50,581 nt of DNA, taken from contig CAZAEK010000013.1 of assembly GCA_964484125.1 (NCBI GenBank), positions 1 through 50,581 on the forward strand, given 5' to 3'. Numbering within the stretch: the first letter of the stretch is position 1; each line of letters begins with the position of its first letter. Positions 24,094 through 33,708 of this stretch are shown one piece after another. Source of the stretch: DSSM01 sp964484125 (GTDB lineage Bacteria > Bacteroidota > Ignavibacteria > Tepidaquicellales > Tepidaquicellaceae). The position numbers and the translations under genes are program-made. A model generated the notes under the pieces. The model was not told the origin of the DNA, did no database searches, and saw only the letters and a list, made by a program, of their open reading frames with translations.

Positions 24094-25035
24094 ATGAACC
24101 TACCTGAAGGTTTAGAATTTAAAAATGCTGATCCTGCAAAAGTTATATCACATCTCTGCGGATTAGACAGAAAAAACATTATTACAGCTCCGGAATTGCT
24201 GGAAGTTGTTTATGATGGTGGTGAAGTTTTACTTCGTGTTTCAAACGGTTCTGAAAATCTTTATCCGGTTAGAAAATCTTTTTTATATAAAATTCTTAAC
24301 TGGTATCATTTTCAGAAGGAATTGATTCCTAAATTAACAATGAAGACACTTGTCAGCATTGCAAATGATTTTATACGTAATATTAAAAGCCGTGAAGTTA
24401 ATGTAAAAATTGAAAACGGCGAGGCGTTAACTATTACATCACAGAACTATACTGAGTTTTCAGACCTGATGGTTATAGATATAGCAAAAGAATACGGAAT
24501 ACAATCAATTTCAAGAAATGATTTCTTTATGAGGATTTATATTAAAAATGTCCGTGATATAGAACCAATCAAAGGAGAAGTTTTTGGTTTCGGATATAAT
24601 ATATTCAATTCGGAAACTGGCTTCAGAGCTTTGTCAATAATTCCTTTTGTTCTGAGATATATCTGTGAGAACGGGGCTATAATTCAGGAAACAAGTAGTA
24701 CAAAATCTATGTGCCATTTTGGATATAAACCAGTTGAAATGAAGGAATACCTTTTGAATGAATTTCAGAAGACTGAAAAAAGTATAAGTAATATATCTTC
24801 CGGCCTTGTGGAAATTTCAAGACATCGTGCAAAGGAATTCACAAGGAAACTGATTCCATCTCTGGACAAAATGATGTTCAGGACTGAAAGAGAAGTATTA
24901 TTGAAAAAATTAAAAGATGATGCTACCGGTTTTGACCTCTATAATTTATTAACTTCTTATGCAAAGAATTTTGAAATCGGCAAGCAACTATATCTTGAAC
25001 AGCTCGCAGGAAAACTCCTTACTATGTTAAATTAA
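24094..25035 (+). CDS. DUF932-like (phage/plasmid-type) protein
   Basis: 313-residue soluble protein with a GGAGG ribosome-binding site 11 bases before the ATG. The middle region GFGYNIFNSETGFRALSIIPFVLRYICENGAI (in part, ~175-205) matches the DUF932 pattern, in which a conserved NSETG loop is followed by a segment ending CxNGxI/M. DUF932 proteins are common on plasmids, phages and in defence-linked islands; their biochemical role is not established. The C-terminal ~90 residues are helical (EMKEYLLNEFQKTEKSISNI onwards). A terminator-like hairpin follows at 25048-25087, then the nuclease-helicase gene 115 bases downstream in the same direction. Family assignment is by motif only. Confidence 0.65.
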   Translation: MNLPEGLEFKNADPAKVISHLCGLDRKNIITAPELLEVVYDGGEVLLRVSNGSENLYPVRKSFLYKILNWYHFQKELIPKLTMKTLVSIANDFIRNIKSREVNVKIENGEALTITSQNYTEFSDLMVIDIAKEYGIQSISRNDFFMRIYIKNVRDIEPIKGEVFGFGYNIFNSETGFRALSIIPFVLRYICENGAIIQETSSTKSMCHFGYKPVEMKEYLLNEFQKTEKSISNISSGLVEISRHRAKEFTRKLIPSLDKMMFRTEREVLLKKLKDDATGFDLYNLLTSYAKNFEIGKQLYLEQLAGKLLTMLN

Positions 25036-25047
25036 ATGTTCACCATT

Positions 25048-25087
25048 GGAAATCCGGTAAATATTTTTATATCTGCCGGATTTTTCC
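25048..25087 (+). terminator. Intrinsic terminator after the DUF932-like gene
   Basis: GGAAATCCGG (25048-25057) pairs with CCGGATTTTTCC (25076-25087, two extra T) across an 18-base A/T loop; the core stem AATCCGG/CCGGATT is perfect and runs into TTTTT. It lies 12 bases after the stop codon. It may make the downstream nuclease-helicase gene independent or attenuate read-through. Confidence 0.6.
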
Positions 25088-25150
25088 ATTATAAAATCAT
25101 TTAATTTTTAATATTTTTAACTTTCAGGAATTCAATTTAAAAAATATTTT

Positions 25151-28100
25151 TTGTCATCACGGAATAAAAATTTCACCTCACACATTTACGACTTATTAAA
25201 AGAAATCACAGAAAAACCTGAACTGGATTTCAGCGATAAGATTCAAAGATTCCGCAGTTATCTCGAAATGATCTTTAAGGAATTAACCAAATCAGAAACA
25301 CGTCTTTTCTCAAACCTGAGTTCGAGATGTGAATTTGTCTTTGAAGCAGATAATACACCTGTGGATTTAAGAATTGAAATAAGCGGACTGAGAAAATTTG
25401 CAAATAAAATAGTTCATAACGAAATTACTGAAGTAAAGGATATTCAATCAGAGGAGAAAAAAGCATTAAAAACAATCTGTTTAACATTAGAACATTTCTT
25501 TGATGCTGAGACTCCTGAAACATTAAAAAATATTTTTTCCGGAAATAAAAATCTCACATACCGAACACACAAAAAATCAGTTAAAGAAAAAATTCCTTTT
25601 ATAAGTGCAACAGTATTGAAGATTATACAGCCGAAAGACAATCAAAAATTCTGCATATTGAAATGCGTTGATGAATCAGGAGACAAAGAAGAATTAAGTG
25701 TTGCTTTATGGAACGACCTTCAGTATGTCGGTAGAAGTGCATGGGAATTTTGTAAAATAAACTTTTTTAACCTTACTTATAACCCTGAAAAGAATAATCC
25801 GGGCTATTATTCATCCACGAACGATACACTCGTTGTAATTGAGCCGGATTATTTATTAGATGCAACTGCACTTGCAGAATGTTTTTTAACTGAAGAAGGT
25901 ATTCCGGTAGCTTATTTCCTTAAAAGATTTATTTATTCACAAAAGACTGATAGCATGTTAAAAGGACTTGCAGTGAACTATCTGCTTGATGAACTTTTAA
26001 TAAATCCTGAGGCAGATATAAATATTCTGATTGAAGATTTCTTTAAGGAAAATCTGCTGAGTCTTGCATTGCTTAATGATAATACTAAATCCAATATAGT
26101 TGATGAAATTTTAAACAACCATTTAAAAAATATTAAAAATTTTGTAAGTCAATACAGAAATCATAACGTTCTCATTGAGCCGGCTTTTTATTCTGCTGAT
26201 TACGGAATCTCAGGGAGACTCGATTGCCTCATAGATTATGGCAATGGCAGGAAAGATATTTTCGAATTAAAAACCAATAAATTATCACATACTGATATAA
26301 AACTACCTCATAAATTTCAGGTTACAGCTTATAATCTGTTACTGAAATCTGCTTTCGAAGGTAAAAGAAGCGGCTCGAGTATGATTTTATATTCCGTTGC
26401 ACAAAATTCACCTCTGCGAAATGTTAATAATACTATTTTTGAAGTAAAGGCACTTCTGAAAATACGGAACAGAATTATTAACGGCGAATATATGCTATCA
26501 ACCGGTGATATAAACTTTTTCAGAATATTTTCACCTGAGAATTTCTCTTCTTTACCCGATTTTATAAAAAGTTCAGCTTATTCCCTGAGTGAAAAATATT
26601 CCCGGGCAGGAAATATACTGAAAAAATATTTTCAGCATTTCTCATCTTTTATTGCACGTGAATTATGGATTGCAAAAATCGGTTCAAATCAATCCACCGA
26701 TTATGCTGATTATGGTTTCAGTTCTATATGGCGAAAAAATATTTACGAAAAAATTGAGAGCGCTTCTGTATTGCATTCTCTTGTTTTCGATAAATATGAT
26801 GAAGATAAAAATTCTTATCACTTCATTTTTGAAATACCGGATATTATTTCAAATTTCAGGGAAAATGACACTGCAATAATTTATCCTCAGAATGAAAAAG
26901 AAACTAATCCAATCTTAAATCAGATTCTTAAATGTACTATAAGTTCAATTTCTACAGATTCTGTAGTTATAATACTGAGGAATAAACAAATCAGTAAAAA
27001 TTATTTTGCTTCAAACGGCAAATGGGTCATTGAACACGACTTTCAGGAAACAGGATTTAATTCATTCACTCAGTCAGTTACAGATTTATTGTACTCTGAT
27101 AAATCTGAACTGCTTCTTGGCATTAAAAAACCTGAATTTGAGAACTATAATTATAATAATCCTGAACTGAATAAATCTCAGAATAATATAATAAACAAAG
27201 CCCTTTCAGCAAAGGATTACTTCCTTCTGCAAGGTCCTCCAGGTACAGGGAAAACATCATTTGCACTTATTAAAATTCTTGAAGAAATCCTGAAAAAACA
27301 GGATTTAAAAACTGCAATACTTACATTTACAAACAGGGCGGCAAACCAGATTTGCGAAAACCTGCTTAAAAATAAAATTGAATTTCTAAGATTCGGAGAT
27401 GACGGAAGTGAAGAAGATTATCTCCTGAAAAATAAAATTAAAAATCTGGATGTTTCTGAAATAAGAGAACTGATTAAAAATACACGGACTATTGTTTCAA
27501 CAGTACATTCATTCATAGGAAGATATAAGGATTTAGAACCGCTTATTAAATTTGATACAGTTATTGTTGATGAAGCTTCTCAGTTGCTTGAACCACATCT
27601 CATCGGAATACTTTCCCGTTGCAATAAATTTATTTTAATCGGTGACCATTTTCAACTGCCTGCAATAAGTCTTCAGAACGATTCTGAAACTGAAATAAAA
27701 GATAAAGATTTGAGAGAAACCGGCTTTTATGACCTTAAGGTTTCTTTGTTTGAAAGACTCTTTAATCAGTGCAAAAAAAATAAATGGGATGATGCTATTG
27801 GTATTCTTGAATATCATTACAGAATGCATGATGAAATTGCACAACTGATTAACCCATATTATAATAATAAATTAATAAGCACCACTGAAAAACAGAAATC
27901 ACCTGTGATAAAAATTAAACAGGATTTATCCCCATTCGAAAATTCTGTTATGAATTCGAGATTGATTTACATTCCTTCAAAAAAATTAATTCAAAATCAG
28001 TATAATACTAATGAAGCTGAAATTGTAATAGATTTACTCAGTATCATAAAAAAATCCTATGAAGATAAATTTGATGAAAATACTGTCGGCGTTATTACTC

Positions 28101-28426
28101 CATGGCGTAAACAAATAAGATGTATCAAAGACAATATTAAAGATGAAGAAATCAAATCCAGGGTTATAATTGATACTGTAGAAAGATATCAGGGCTCTGA
28201 AAAGGAAATTATCATAATTTCAACTGCAGTCTTCAGCATAAATCAACTCAGCAATATTCAGTCATTGACATTCGACAGAAGAGTTGACAGGAAACTTAAC
28301 GTTGCACTTTCAAGAGCAATATCAAAAATGATTATTACCGGCTGTGAAGAGATTTTAATGCAGGATGAACATTATTCAAGGATTTTAAGAATAATAAAGG
28401 AAAAAGGATTTTACTATAAAAAATAA
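25151..28426 (+). CDS. PD-(D/E)XK nuclease / SF1 DNA helicase fusion (Dna2-like)
   Basis: 1091 residues in at least three parts. The N-terminal ~130 residues are helical with SGLRKFANKIVHNEI (78-92), loosely like DUF4145-type domains. After an OB-like segment (~148-230) comes a PD-(D/E)XK nuclease: GISGRLD (Asp358), FELK (Glu372, Lys374) and QxxxY at 390-394; I see no cysteine cluster like that of Cas4/Dna2. The C-terminal SF1 helicase has Walker A GPPGTGKT (~694), VDEASQL (~803), GDHFQLPAI, VERYQGSEKEIIIIS and NVALSRA. The start is uncertain: 25151 is TTG with no good ribosome-binding site; the next in-frame ATG is 25268 (residue 40). Probable role is DNA end processing or defence; no replication genes adjoin. 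Confidence 0.82.
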   Translation: MSSRNKNFTSHIYDLLKEITEKPELDFSDKIQRFRSYLEMIFKELTKSETRLFSNLSSRCEFVFEADNTPVDLRIEISGLRKFANKIVHNEITEVKDIQSEEKKALKTICLTLEHFFDAETPETLKNIFSGNKNLTYRTHKKSVKEKIPFISATVLKIIQPKDNQKFCILKCVDESGDKEELSVALWNDLQYVGRSAWEFCKINFFNLTYNPEKNNPGYYSSTNDTLVVIEPDYLLDATALAECFLTEEGIPVAYFLKRFIYSQKTDSMLKGLAVNYLLDELLINPEADINILIEDFFKENLLSLALLNDNTKSNIVDEILNNHLKNIKNFVSQYRNHNVLIEPAFYSADYGISGRLDCLIDYGNGRKDIFELKTNKLSHTDIKLPHKFQVTAYNLLLKSAFEGKRSGSSMILYSVAQNSPLRNVNNTIFEVKALLKIRNRIINGEYMLSTGDINFFRIFSPENFSSLPDFIKSSAYSLSEKYSRAGNILKKYFQHFSSFIARELWIAKIGSNQSTDYADYGFSSIWRKNIYEKIESASVLHSLVFDKYDEDKNSYHFIFEIPDIISNFRENDTAIIYPQNEKETNPILNQILKCTISSISTDSVVIILRNKQISKNYFASNGKWVIEHDFQETGFNSFTQSVTDLLYSDKSELLLGIKKPEFENYNYNNPELNKSQNNIINKALSAKDYFLLQGPPGTGKTSFALIKILEEILKKQDLKTAILTFTNRAANQICENLLKNKIEFLRFGDDGSEEDYLLKNKIKNLDVSEIRELIKNTRTIVSTVHSFIGRYKDLEPLIKFDTVIVDEASQLLEPHLIGILSRCNKFILIGDHFQLPAISLQNDSETEIKDKDLRETGFYDLKVSLFERLFNQCKKNKWDDAIGILEYHYRMHDEIAQLINPYYNNKLISTTEKQKSPVIKIKQDLSPFENSVMNSRLIYIPSKKLIQNQYNTNEAEIVIDLLSIIKKSYEDKFDENTVGVITPWRKQIRCIKDNIKDEEIKSRVIIDTVERYQGSEKEIIIISTAVFSINQLSNIQSLTFDRRVDRKLNVALSRAISKMIITGCEEILMQDEHYSRILRIIKEKGFYYKK

Positions 28427-28444
28427 AATTTTTATATTTTTCAC

Positions 28445-28473
28445 TTGACAAACTTTACAATGTTAAGTATTTT
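28445..28473 (+). promoter_or_regulatory. Promoter of the TetR gene with overlapping operator
   Basis: TTGACA (28445-28450) and TATTTT (28468-28473) with a 17-base spacer. The spacer contains TTTACAATGTTAA (28454-28466), a one-mismatch copy of the palindrome TTAACA-A-TGTTAA that also stands before the TonB receptor. A regulator bound here would block RNA polymerase, suggesting autorepression by the TetR protein encoded 20 bases downstream. Confidence 0.6.
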
Positions 28474-28492
28474 TACATCGTAAATTTTATTT

Positions 28493-29107
28493 ATGACTAT
28501 ATCAGATAGAAAACAACGCGAAAAAACTGAAATGGAGAATTTGATTCTTAATGCGGCAATGGAGCTTTTTCTGAACGAAGGTTACGAAAATGTTACAATC
28601 AGAAAAATTGCAGAGAAGATAGAATATTCCCCTACAACGATATATTTATATTTCAAAGACAAGTCTGAAATTTTTTTTACACTTCAGAAAATGGCATTCA
28701 GGGAATTCAATAAAGTACAGCTTGAAACCTCAGGAATAAAAGACCCGATTGAAAGATTCAAAGCTCATGGTAAATCCTATATAAAATTTGCAATTGATAA
28801 TCCGGGATATTATGATTTAATGTTTATAATGAAAGAACCTTTAAGAAATATATCAAATCCTGAGGAATGGCAGGACGGTATGAATGCATATGATTATCTT
28901 AAACAGAATATTTCTGAACTCATGAAATGCGGTTTTTTGCCGGAATCGGATATTGAAGTTGCAGCATTTTCAATCTGGTCATTTGTTCATGGAATTGCTT
29001 CCCTTATAATAAGAAGAGGAATGATTTTTCCTAAAGAATACATAGATAAATTAGTAGATGCTTCATTAATATACTTTTTTAATGATATGATAAAAAAAGA
29101 AAAATAA
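28493..29107 (+). CDS. TetR/AcrR family transcriptional regulator
   Basis: 204 residues. N-terminal TetR helix-turn-helix at ~15-60 (EMENLILNAAMELFLNEGYENVTIRKIAEKIEYSPTTIYLYF in outline), then a ligand-binding domain of the WHG type (KDPIERFKAHGKSYIKFAIDNPGYYDLMF in outline, and WSFVHGIASLI). It is followed by a TonB-dependent receptor 69 bases away in the same direction. The matching palindromes before both genes make it the likely local repressor. The ligand is unknown. No Shine-Dalgarno is seen. Confidence 0.88.
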   Translation: MTISDRKQREKTEMENLILNAAMELFLNEGYENVTIRKIAEKIEYSPTTIYLYFKDKSEIFFTLQKMAFREFNKVQLETSGIKDPIERFKAHGKSYIKFAIDNPGYYDLMFIMKEPLRNISNPEEWQDGMNAYDYLKQNISELMKCGFLPESDIEVAAFSIWSFVHGIASLIIRRGMIFPKEYIDKLVDASLIYFFNDMIKKEK

Positions 29108-29125
29108 AAATTTTTTTACAATAAC

Positions 29126-29138
29126 TTAACAATGTTAA
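29126..29138 (+). promoter_or_regulatory. Palindromic operator before the TonB receptor gene
   Basis: TTAACAATGTTAA is a perfect 6-1-6 palindrome (TTAACA/TGTTAA). It lies 39 bases upstream of the chosen receptor start at 29177, and one-mismatch copy 28454-28466 is in the TetR promoter. Inference: shared binding site of the TetR regulator. Confidence 0.55.
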
Positions 29139-29176
29139 TTTTAATAATTATGTTTAATTTATTAACTAATAAAACT

Positions 29177-31480
29177 ATGAAGAAAATAATACTTTTAATC
29201 GCATTAGCGATTATTACATCCTTTGGCACAGCCAAGGCAATTGATGACCCAAAGAAAGAAGAAGGAATAATAAGAGGAAAAGTTATAGACCGTGAGGTTC
29301 AAACTCCAGTAATTGACGCATTAGTTAAAATCCCTGATACAGATTACAAAACCGGAACAAATGAATCAGGTGAATTTGAATTTACAAAATTAAAATTCGG
29401 AACGTACAGAATTGAAGTAGTATGTCTTGGGTATTCCCCTGTTGTTAAAACAGATATTGCGGTTTCGTCAAACAAACCATTATATATACTGATTGAGTTG
29501 GAATCATCACAAATCACGACAAAGACAATCGAGGTAGAGGCGAGTTATTTTCAGAAAAATTCAGATGAAAATATAAGTTCAATGAACCTTGATTATGAGG
29601 AAGTACGCAGGGCACCGGGAGCCGCAGAGGATATTTCAAGAATGTTGCAGTCAGCTCCGGGAGTATCTGTAGGAAATGACCAGCGGAATGACCTTATAGT
29701 AAGAGGCGGGAGTCCGTCAGAAAACCTGATAATGATTGACGGAATAGATATTCCTAATATAAATCATTATGGCACGCAGGGTTCTACAGGCGGACCAATA
29801 GGTCTGATAAATCTTAAATTTATACGCGAAGCAGATATATACACAGGAGGATTTTCATCTAAATACGGTGACAGGTTATCGAGTGTAGTTGACATAAAAT
29901 TCCGTGAAGGCAGCAGAACAAATTACATTAATAATCTCGATATGTCATTTGCAGGTTTTGGAGGAGTATTTGAAGGACCACTCACAAAAAAAGGTTCTTA
30001 CATGCTTTCAGTCCGCAGGAGTTATCTCGACTTACTTAAAGATGCGATTCGGCTTTCAGCAGTTCCGAATTACTGGGATATTAATATGAAATTGATTATG
30101 GAACTTGATGAGAATAATTACCTGAGTTTAATCGGTTTCGGAGCAATTGACAAGATAAATTTCGAAACGGGAGAAGATGATGATGTAAACGATATGCCTT
30201 ATGATTCCGATAATAAAAACGATGCATATACTCTCGGATTAAATTATAAACGACTTTTCAAAGACGGATATATGCAGGCAGTTGTATCAAATTCATATTC
30301 AACTTTCTACAGTAAAAATATTTATGCTCCTACAGGTATAGAGGAATATTCACAGGATTGCTATGAAAACGAGTTTAATATTAAATACGATATAAATTAC
30401 AGAATAACTCCGCAGACATATCTGAATGCAGGCATAGGCGGAAAATACGGAACATACAGGAATAAACTTTTTGCAGTAAGCGATACAACTCCTGAAGGAT
30501 TTGTTATTCCTCCTCTTAATGTTGATAATAAAATCAATACAAATAAAATATTTGCAAACGTAAACTTAACTCAGAAATTATTTGATGAAAAAATTATATT
30601 AAATGCAGGATTAAGATATGATTACTTCGATTTCATTAATAACAAAAATACAATTGCTCCGAGATTAGGTCTCACTTACAGGTTATCACAGAAAACAAAT
30701 ATTAACGCATCTTTCGGCATATTTTATCAGACTCCTGTAGCCCTTTGGCTTGCATCGAACGAAGCAAACAGAAATCTTAAATCTATCAGAGCAAATCACT
30801 ATATACTCGGGGTTGAACACTTCTTCACACCTGAAATAAGAACTGTACTGGAAGTATATGAGAAAAGATACAATGATTATCCTGTAAGTGTAAATGAACC
30901 TACATACATTCTAATAGATGGAGGAGCTGATTTCGGTCCTAATATAGTCGGCGAGGCAACAAGTGCAGGCAAGGGATATGTAAGAGGAATTGATTTTTCG
31001 ATACAGAAAAAACTTTCAGGAAATGGATTTTATGGTACACTTACTTATTCATATTCAACATCAGCTTTTACAGCTCTGACAGGTGGAGAAAAACCTGCCG
31101 CATTTGATTACGGAAATCAGATTACATTGGTAGCAGGTTATCAGGTTGCAGATGACTGGCTTTTCGGAATAAAATTTAAACTTGCAGGCGGAAGACCATA
31201 CACTCCCTATGATATTCTGGCATCAAAAAACGCAGGCAGAGGAATATGGGATATGTCAAAATTCAATGAAGAGAGATACCCTGTATATCACAGACTTGAT
31301 ATAAGAATGGATAAGAAATTTTATTTCAGCAAGATTGCTCTTACAACATATATTGAATTTCAGAATGTTTACAACAGGGAAAATATTTACGGATATTTCT
31401 GGAACAAGGCAAAAAATGAAAAAGGTACAATTTATCAATGGGCATTCATGCCCGTTGGCGGAATAAATGTGGAATTCTGA
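29177..31480 (+). CDS. TonB-dependent outer membrane receptor
   Basis: Outer-membrane beta-barrel importer energised by TonB. I start it at the ATG at 29177, giving the signal peptide MKKIILLIALAIITSFGTAKA; the frame is open back to 29132, but that ATG overlaps the operator and would bury the signal. The mature protein begins with a carboxypeptidase-like regulatory domain (GIIRGKVIDREVQTPVIDAL in outline, ~30-110), then the plug (RNDLIVRGGSPSENLIMIDG in outline, VSVGNDQR before it) and a ~22-strand barrel that ends in a terminal aromatic residue (GGINVEF). About 767 residues. No SusD-like partner adjoins, so a glycan-type system is not indicated. TGA stop. Confidence 0.9.
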   Translation: MKKIILLIALAIITSFGTAKAIDDPKKEEGIIRGKVIDREVQTPVIDALVKIPDTDYKTGTNESGEFEFTKLKFGTYRIEVVCLGYSPVVKTDIAVSSNKPLYILIELESSQITTKTIEVEASYFQKNSDENISSMNLDYEEVRRAPGAAEDISRMLQSAPGVSVGNDQRNDLIVRGGSPSENLIMIDGIDIPNINHYGTQGSTGGPIGLINLKFIREADIYTGGFSSKYGDRLSSVVDIKFREGSRTNYINNLDMSFAGFGGVFEGPLTKKGSYMLSVRRSYLDLLKDAIRLSAVPNYWDINMKLIMELDENNYLSLIGFGAIDKINFETGEDDDVNDMPYDSDNKNDAYTLGLNYKRLFKDGYMQAVVSNSYSTFYSKNIYAPTGIEEYSQDCYENEFNIKYDINYRITPQTYLNAGIGGKYGTYRNKLFAVSDTTPEGFVIPPLNVDNKINTNKIFANVNLTQKLFDEKIILNAGLRYDYFDFINNKNTIAPRLGLTYRLSQKTNINASFGIFYQTPVALWLASNEANRNLKSIRANHYILGVEHFFTPEIRTVLEVYEKRYNDYPVSVNEPTYILIDGGADFGPNIVGEATSAGKGYVRGIDFSIQKKLSGNGFYGTLTYSYSTSAFTALTGGEKPAAFDYGNQITLVAGYQVADDWLFGIKFKLAGGRPYTPYDILASKNAGRGIWDMSKFNEERYPVYHRLDIRMDKKFYFSKIALTTYIEFQNVYNRENIYGYFWNKAKNEKGTIYQWAFMPVGGINVEF

Positions 31481-31596
31481 TATGAATTGCTGTTTTAAAA
31501 AATTAAAAAGTTTGTAATGAGTATCAATTTCTGAATTGAAGTTGAATACAAAATTTATTAAATTGAAGTTTATTAAGTTCTAACAAATATCCATAC

Positions 31597-31681
31597 AGAG
31601 AGATGGCTGAGTGGTTGAAAGCGGCGGTCTTGAAAACCGTTGTGCCTTCGGGTACCGGGGGTTCGAATCCCTCTCTCTCTG
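31597..31681 (+). tRNA. tRNA-Ser (anticodon TGA)
   Basis: 85-nt class II tRNA. The acceptor AGAGAGA (31597-31603) pairs perfectly with TCTCTCT (31674-31680). Anticodon stem GCGGT/ACCGT encloses CTTGAAA with anticodon TGA; there is a long variable arm and T loop TTCGAAT (31662-31668). Discriminator G at 31681, as for serine; CCA is not encoded. A terminator follows directly. Confidence 0.95.
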
Positions 31682-31682
31682 C

Positions 31683-31718
31683 AAAAACAGATTTCATACC
31701 TGGAATCTGTTTTTTTTA
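31683..31718 (+). terminator. Intrinsic terminator after tRNA-Ser
   Basis: AAAAACAGATT (31683-31693) pairs with AATCTGTTTTT (31704-31714) around a ten-base loop, followed by further T to 31718. It directly follows the tRNA 3' end. Confidence 0.75.
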
Positions 31719-31810
31719 TTGTGTTTCATTTTTAATTACTATTATATAAGTTATATTTTAAAAGTTCTTTACATTTTATTTAAAATTTTTTAATCAAGCA
31801 TAAAATTTTT

Positions 31811-33700
31811 ATGTACTCAACCTACCTTAAAACATTTGCTTTGCTAATAGCATTTGTTTTTTCAATAAGCTGTCAGGTTCTTTCCCAGGGAACCAACATT
31901 ACAATCCTCCACGTAAATGACAGCCATTCACACCTGCTTCCAACAGGTCCTAAAAACGCAAGTCTTCAGGGCACAATCGGAGGAATTGCCAGAGTATCGC
32001 AATTTGTAAAATCCGAAAAATCCAATAATCCGAACACTCTTTTCCTTCACGCAGGAGATTATTCCGTCGGAGATTTTTACTACAACGCATTTAAAGGCGT
32101 TCCTGAACTACAGATTCTCAAATCAATGGGCTGTGATGCTCTAACAGTTGGTAATCACGAGTTCGACCTCGGACCAAATGTTTTTTACAGTTCCTTATCT
32201 CAGGCATTTTCTTCCGGAACATTTCCGGTTCTTTCTGCTAATCTTGACTTAACGGGATTTCCTCAGCTTGGGACTTATATTTCACCATCTGTAATTGTTA
32301 ATAAAAGTGGCGTAAATATCGGGATTTTCGGGATGACAACTCCATACGAAATTTCCAATGCATCACCTGTTGTTATTCAGACTAACATTAATGAAATAAT
32401 CGGAAATACAGTAACTGCTTTGCAGAATTCCGGCGCAAATGTCATTGTCTTTCTTTCTCATCTCGGTTCTGCAACCGATTCTGTAATTGCAGGCACTATT
32501 CCCGGAATTCATATCATAGTCAGCGGTCACGACCATAAAAGTTTATATACACCTGTTTTAATTCCCAATCCTGCCGGTTTTAATACCATACAGGTTTCTG
32601 CAGGCGAATATTATAAACAGCTCGGTAAACTTGTTTTTAATTACGACAACGGAACAGTTTCTCTTGTTCAATATGATTTATTCAATCTTGACTCAAATTT
32701 CCCCGAAGATCAGACAGTTAAAAATGAGCTTGAAGCATTGAAGCCACAGCTTATTTCGGCTTACGGGAATATATTCACACAGATTATAGCAACTACTCCG
32801 TTTGATATTATTAATACTCCCGGGGGAAATAACCCGTCACTTAAAGACAGTCCGCTTGGGAATCTGGTTGCTGATGCTTTGAAACAATATGCACAGGCAG
32901 AAATTGGAATCACACCAAATGGCTTTATAGCTGAAGGATTTTACCAGGGTTATATTACCTTATTTGATGTTCTGCGGAGTGTACCTTATGGATATGATAC
33001 TGCCTCGGCGCTGGGATTTGATGTAGTTACTATAGATATACAAGGAAAAGAACTTATTAAAGGGCTTGAGTTTGGACTCAGCAACATAGACTATTCAAAT
33101 GGATATCTGCTTCAGGTTTCCGGAATGAGATATAAATATGATAAAACAAAACCTGCAGGGCAGAGATTAATAATACCAAGCATCAGAGTTCGTAATCTTC
33201 CCGTCAGCTATACAAAATTTTACCGCGCCGGAGTAAACCTTGGGACACTACGTTTTATGCAGGCAAATGGTATTGAATATAAATTGATTAATCAATCCAC
33301 TTTTGAAGAATATTACGCAGTTAAAGATTTACTGAATTTCGTCAAGCAACTACGATATTACACAGAAGGCAGAATAAAAGAAGTATCAACTACTCAATAC
33401 CTCGATAATGAAGAAGAAACTCTGGCGGGAGAAGTAAACACATTTGAACTTTACGGAAATTATCCGAATCCTTTCAATCCTGTAACTAAAATCAGATTCT
33501 CAGTTCCGGAAAATGGATTTGTAAGTGTAAAAATTTATGATATTCTCGGACAGGAAGTTGATAACCTATTCACAGGAAATATTACAAAAGGTATTCATAC
33601 AATAGAATGGAATGCAGAAAGGTTTACAAGCGGAATTTATTTCGCAAAAGTGAACTATGCAAATTCATCAAAACTTTTCAAAATGGTATTAATTAAATAA
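31811..33700 (+). CDS. T9SS-sorted 5'-nucleotidase/UDP-sugar hydrolase family protein
   Basis: 629-residue secreted metallophosphoesterase. Signal peptide ~1-25 (ends SCQVLSQ). The calcineurin-like domain has all metal motifs: ILHVNDSHSH (~30-39), HAGDYSVGDF, GNHEFDLG, FLSHLGS and SGHDHKSLY. The 5_nucleotid_C domain follows (~320-500; DSPLGNLVADAL and PNGFIAEGFYQG region). A T9SS sorting domain starts at NYPNPFNP (~550) and ends KMVLIK. It probably dephosphorylates extracellular nucleotides for phosphate or nucleoside scavenging. ATG start, 92 bases after the tRNA-Ser terminator; nine bases before the lipoprotein gene, so likely one operon. Confidence 0.88.
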   Translation: MYSTYLKTFALLIAFVFSISCQVLSQGTNITILHVNDSHSHLLPTGPKNASLQGTIGGIARVSQFVKSEKSNNPNTLFLHAGDYSVGDFYYNAFKGVPELQILKSMGCDALTVGNHEFDLGPNVFYSSLSQAFSSGTFPVLSANLDLTGFPQLGTYISPSVIVNKSGVNIGIFGMTTPYEISNASPVVIQTNINEIIGNTVTALQNSGANVIVFLSHLGSATDSVIAGTIPGIHIIVSGHDHKSLYTPVLIPNPAGFNTIQVSAGEYYKQLGKLVFNYDNGTVSLVQYDLFNLDSNFPEDQTVKNELEALKPQLISAYGNIFTQIIATTPFDIINTPGGNNPSLKDSPLGNLVADALKQYAQAEIGITPNGFIAEGFYQGYITLFDVLRSVPYGYDTASALGFDVVTIDIQGKELIKGLEFGLSNIDYSNGYLLQVSGMRYKYDKTKPAGQRLIIPSIRVRNLPVSYTKFYRAGVNLGTLRFMQANGIEYKLINQSTFEEYYAVKDLLNFVKQLRYYTEGRIKEVSTTQYLDNEEETLAGEVNTFELYGNYPNPFNPVTKIRFSVPENGFVSVKIYDILGQEVDNLFTGNITKGIHTIEWNAERFTSGIYFAKVNYANSSKLFKMVLIK

Positions 33701-33708
33701 CAAAAAAA

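Noticed and set aside
29132..29176. Upstream ATG starts for the TonB receptor
   Set aside because: The ATG at 29132 overlaps the operator and both upstream starts precede the signal peptide.
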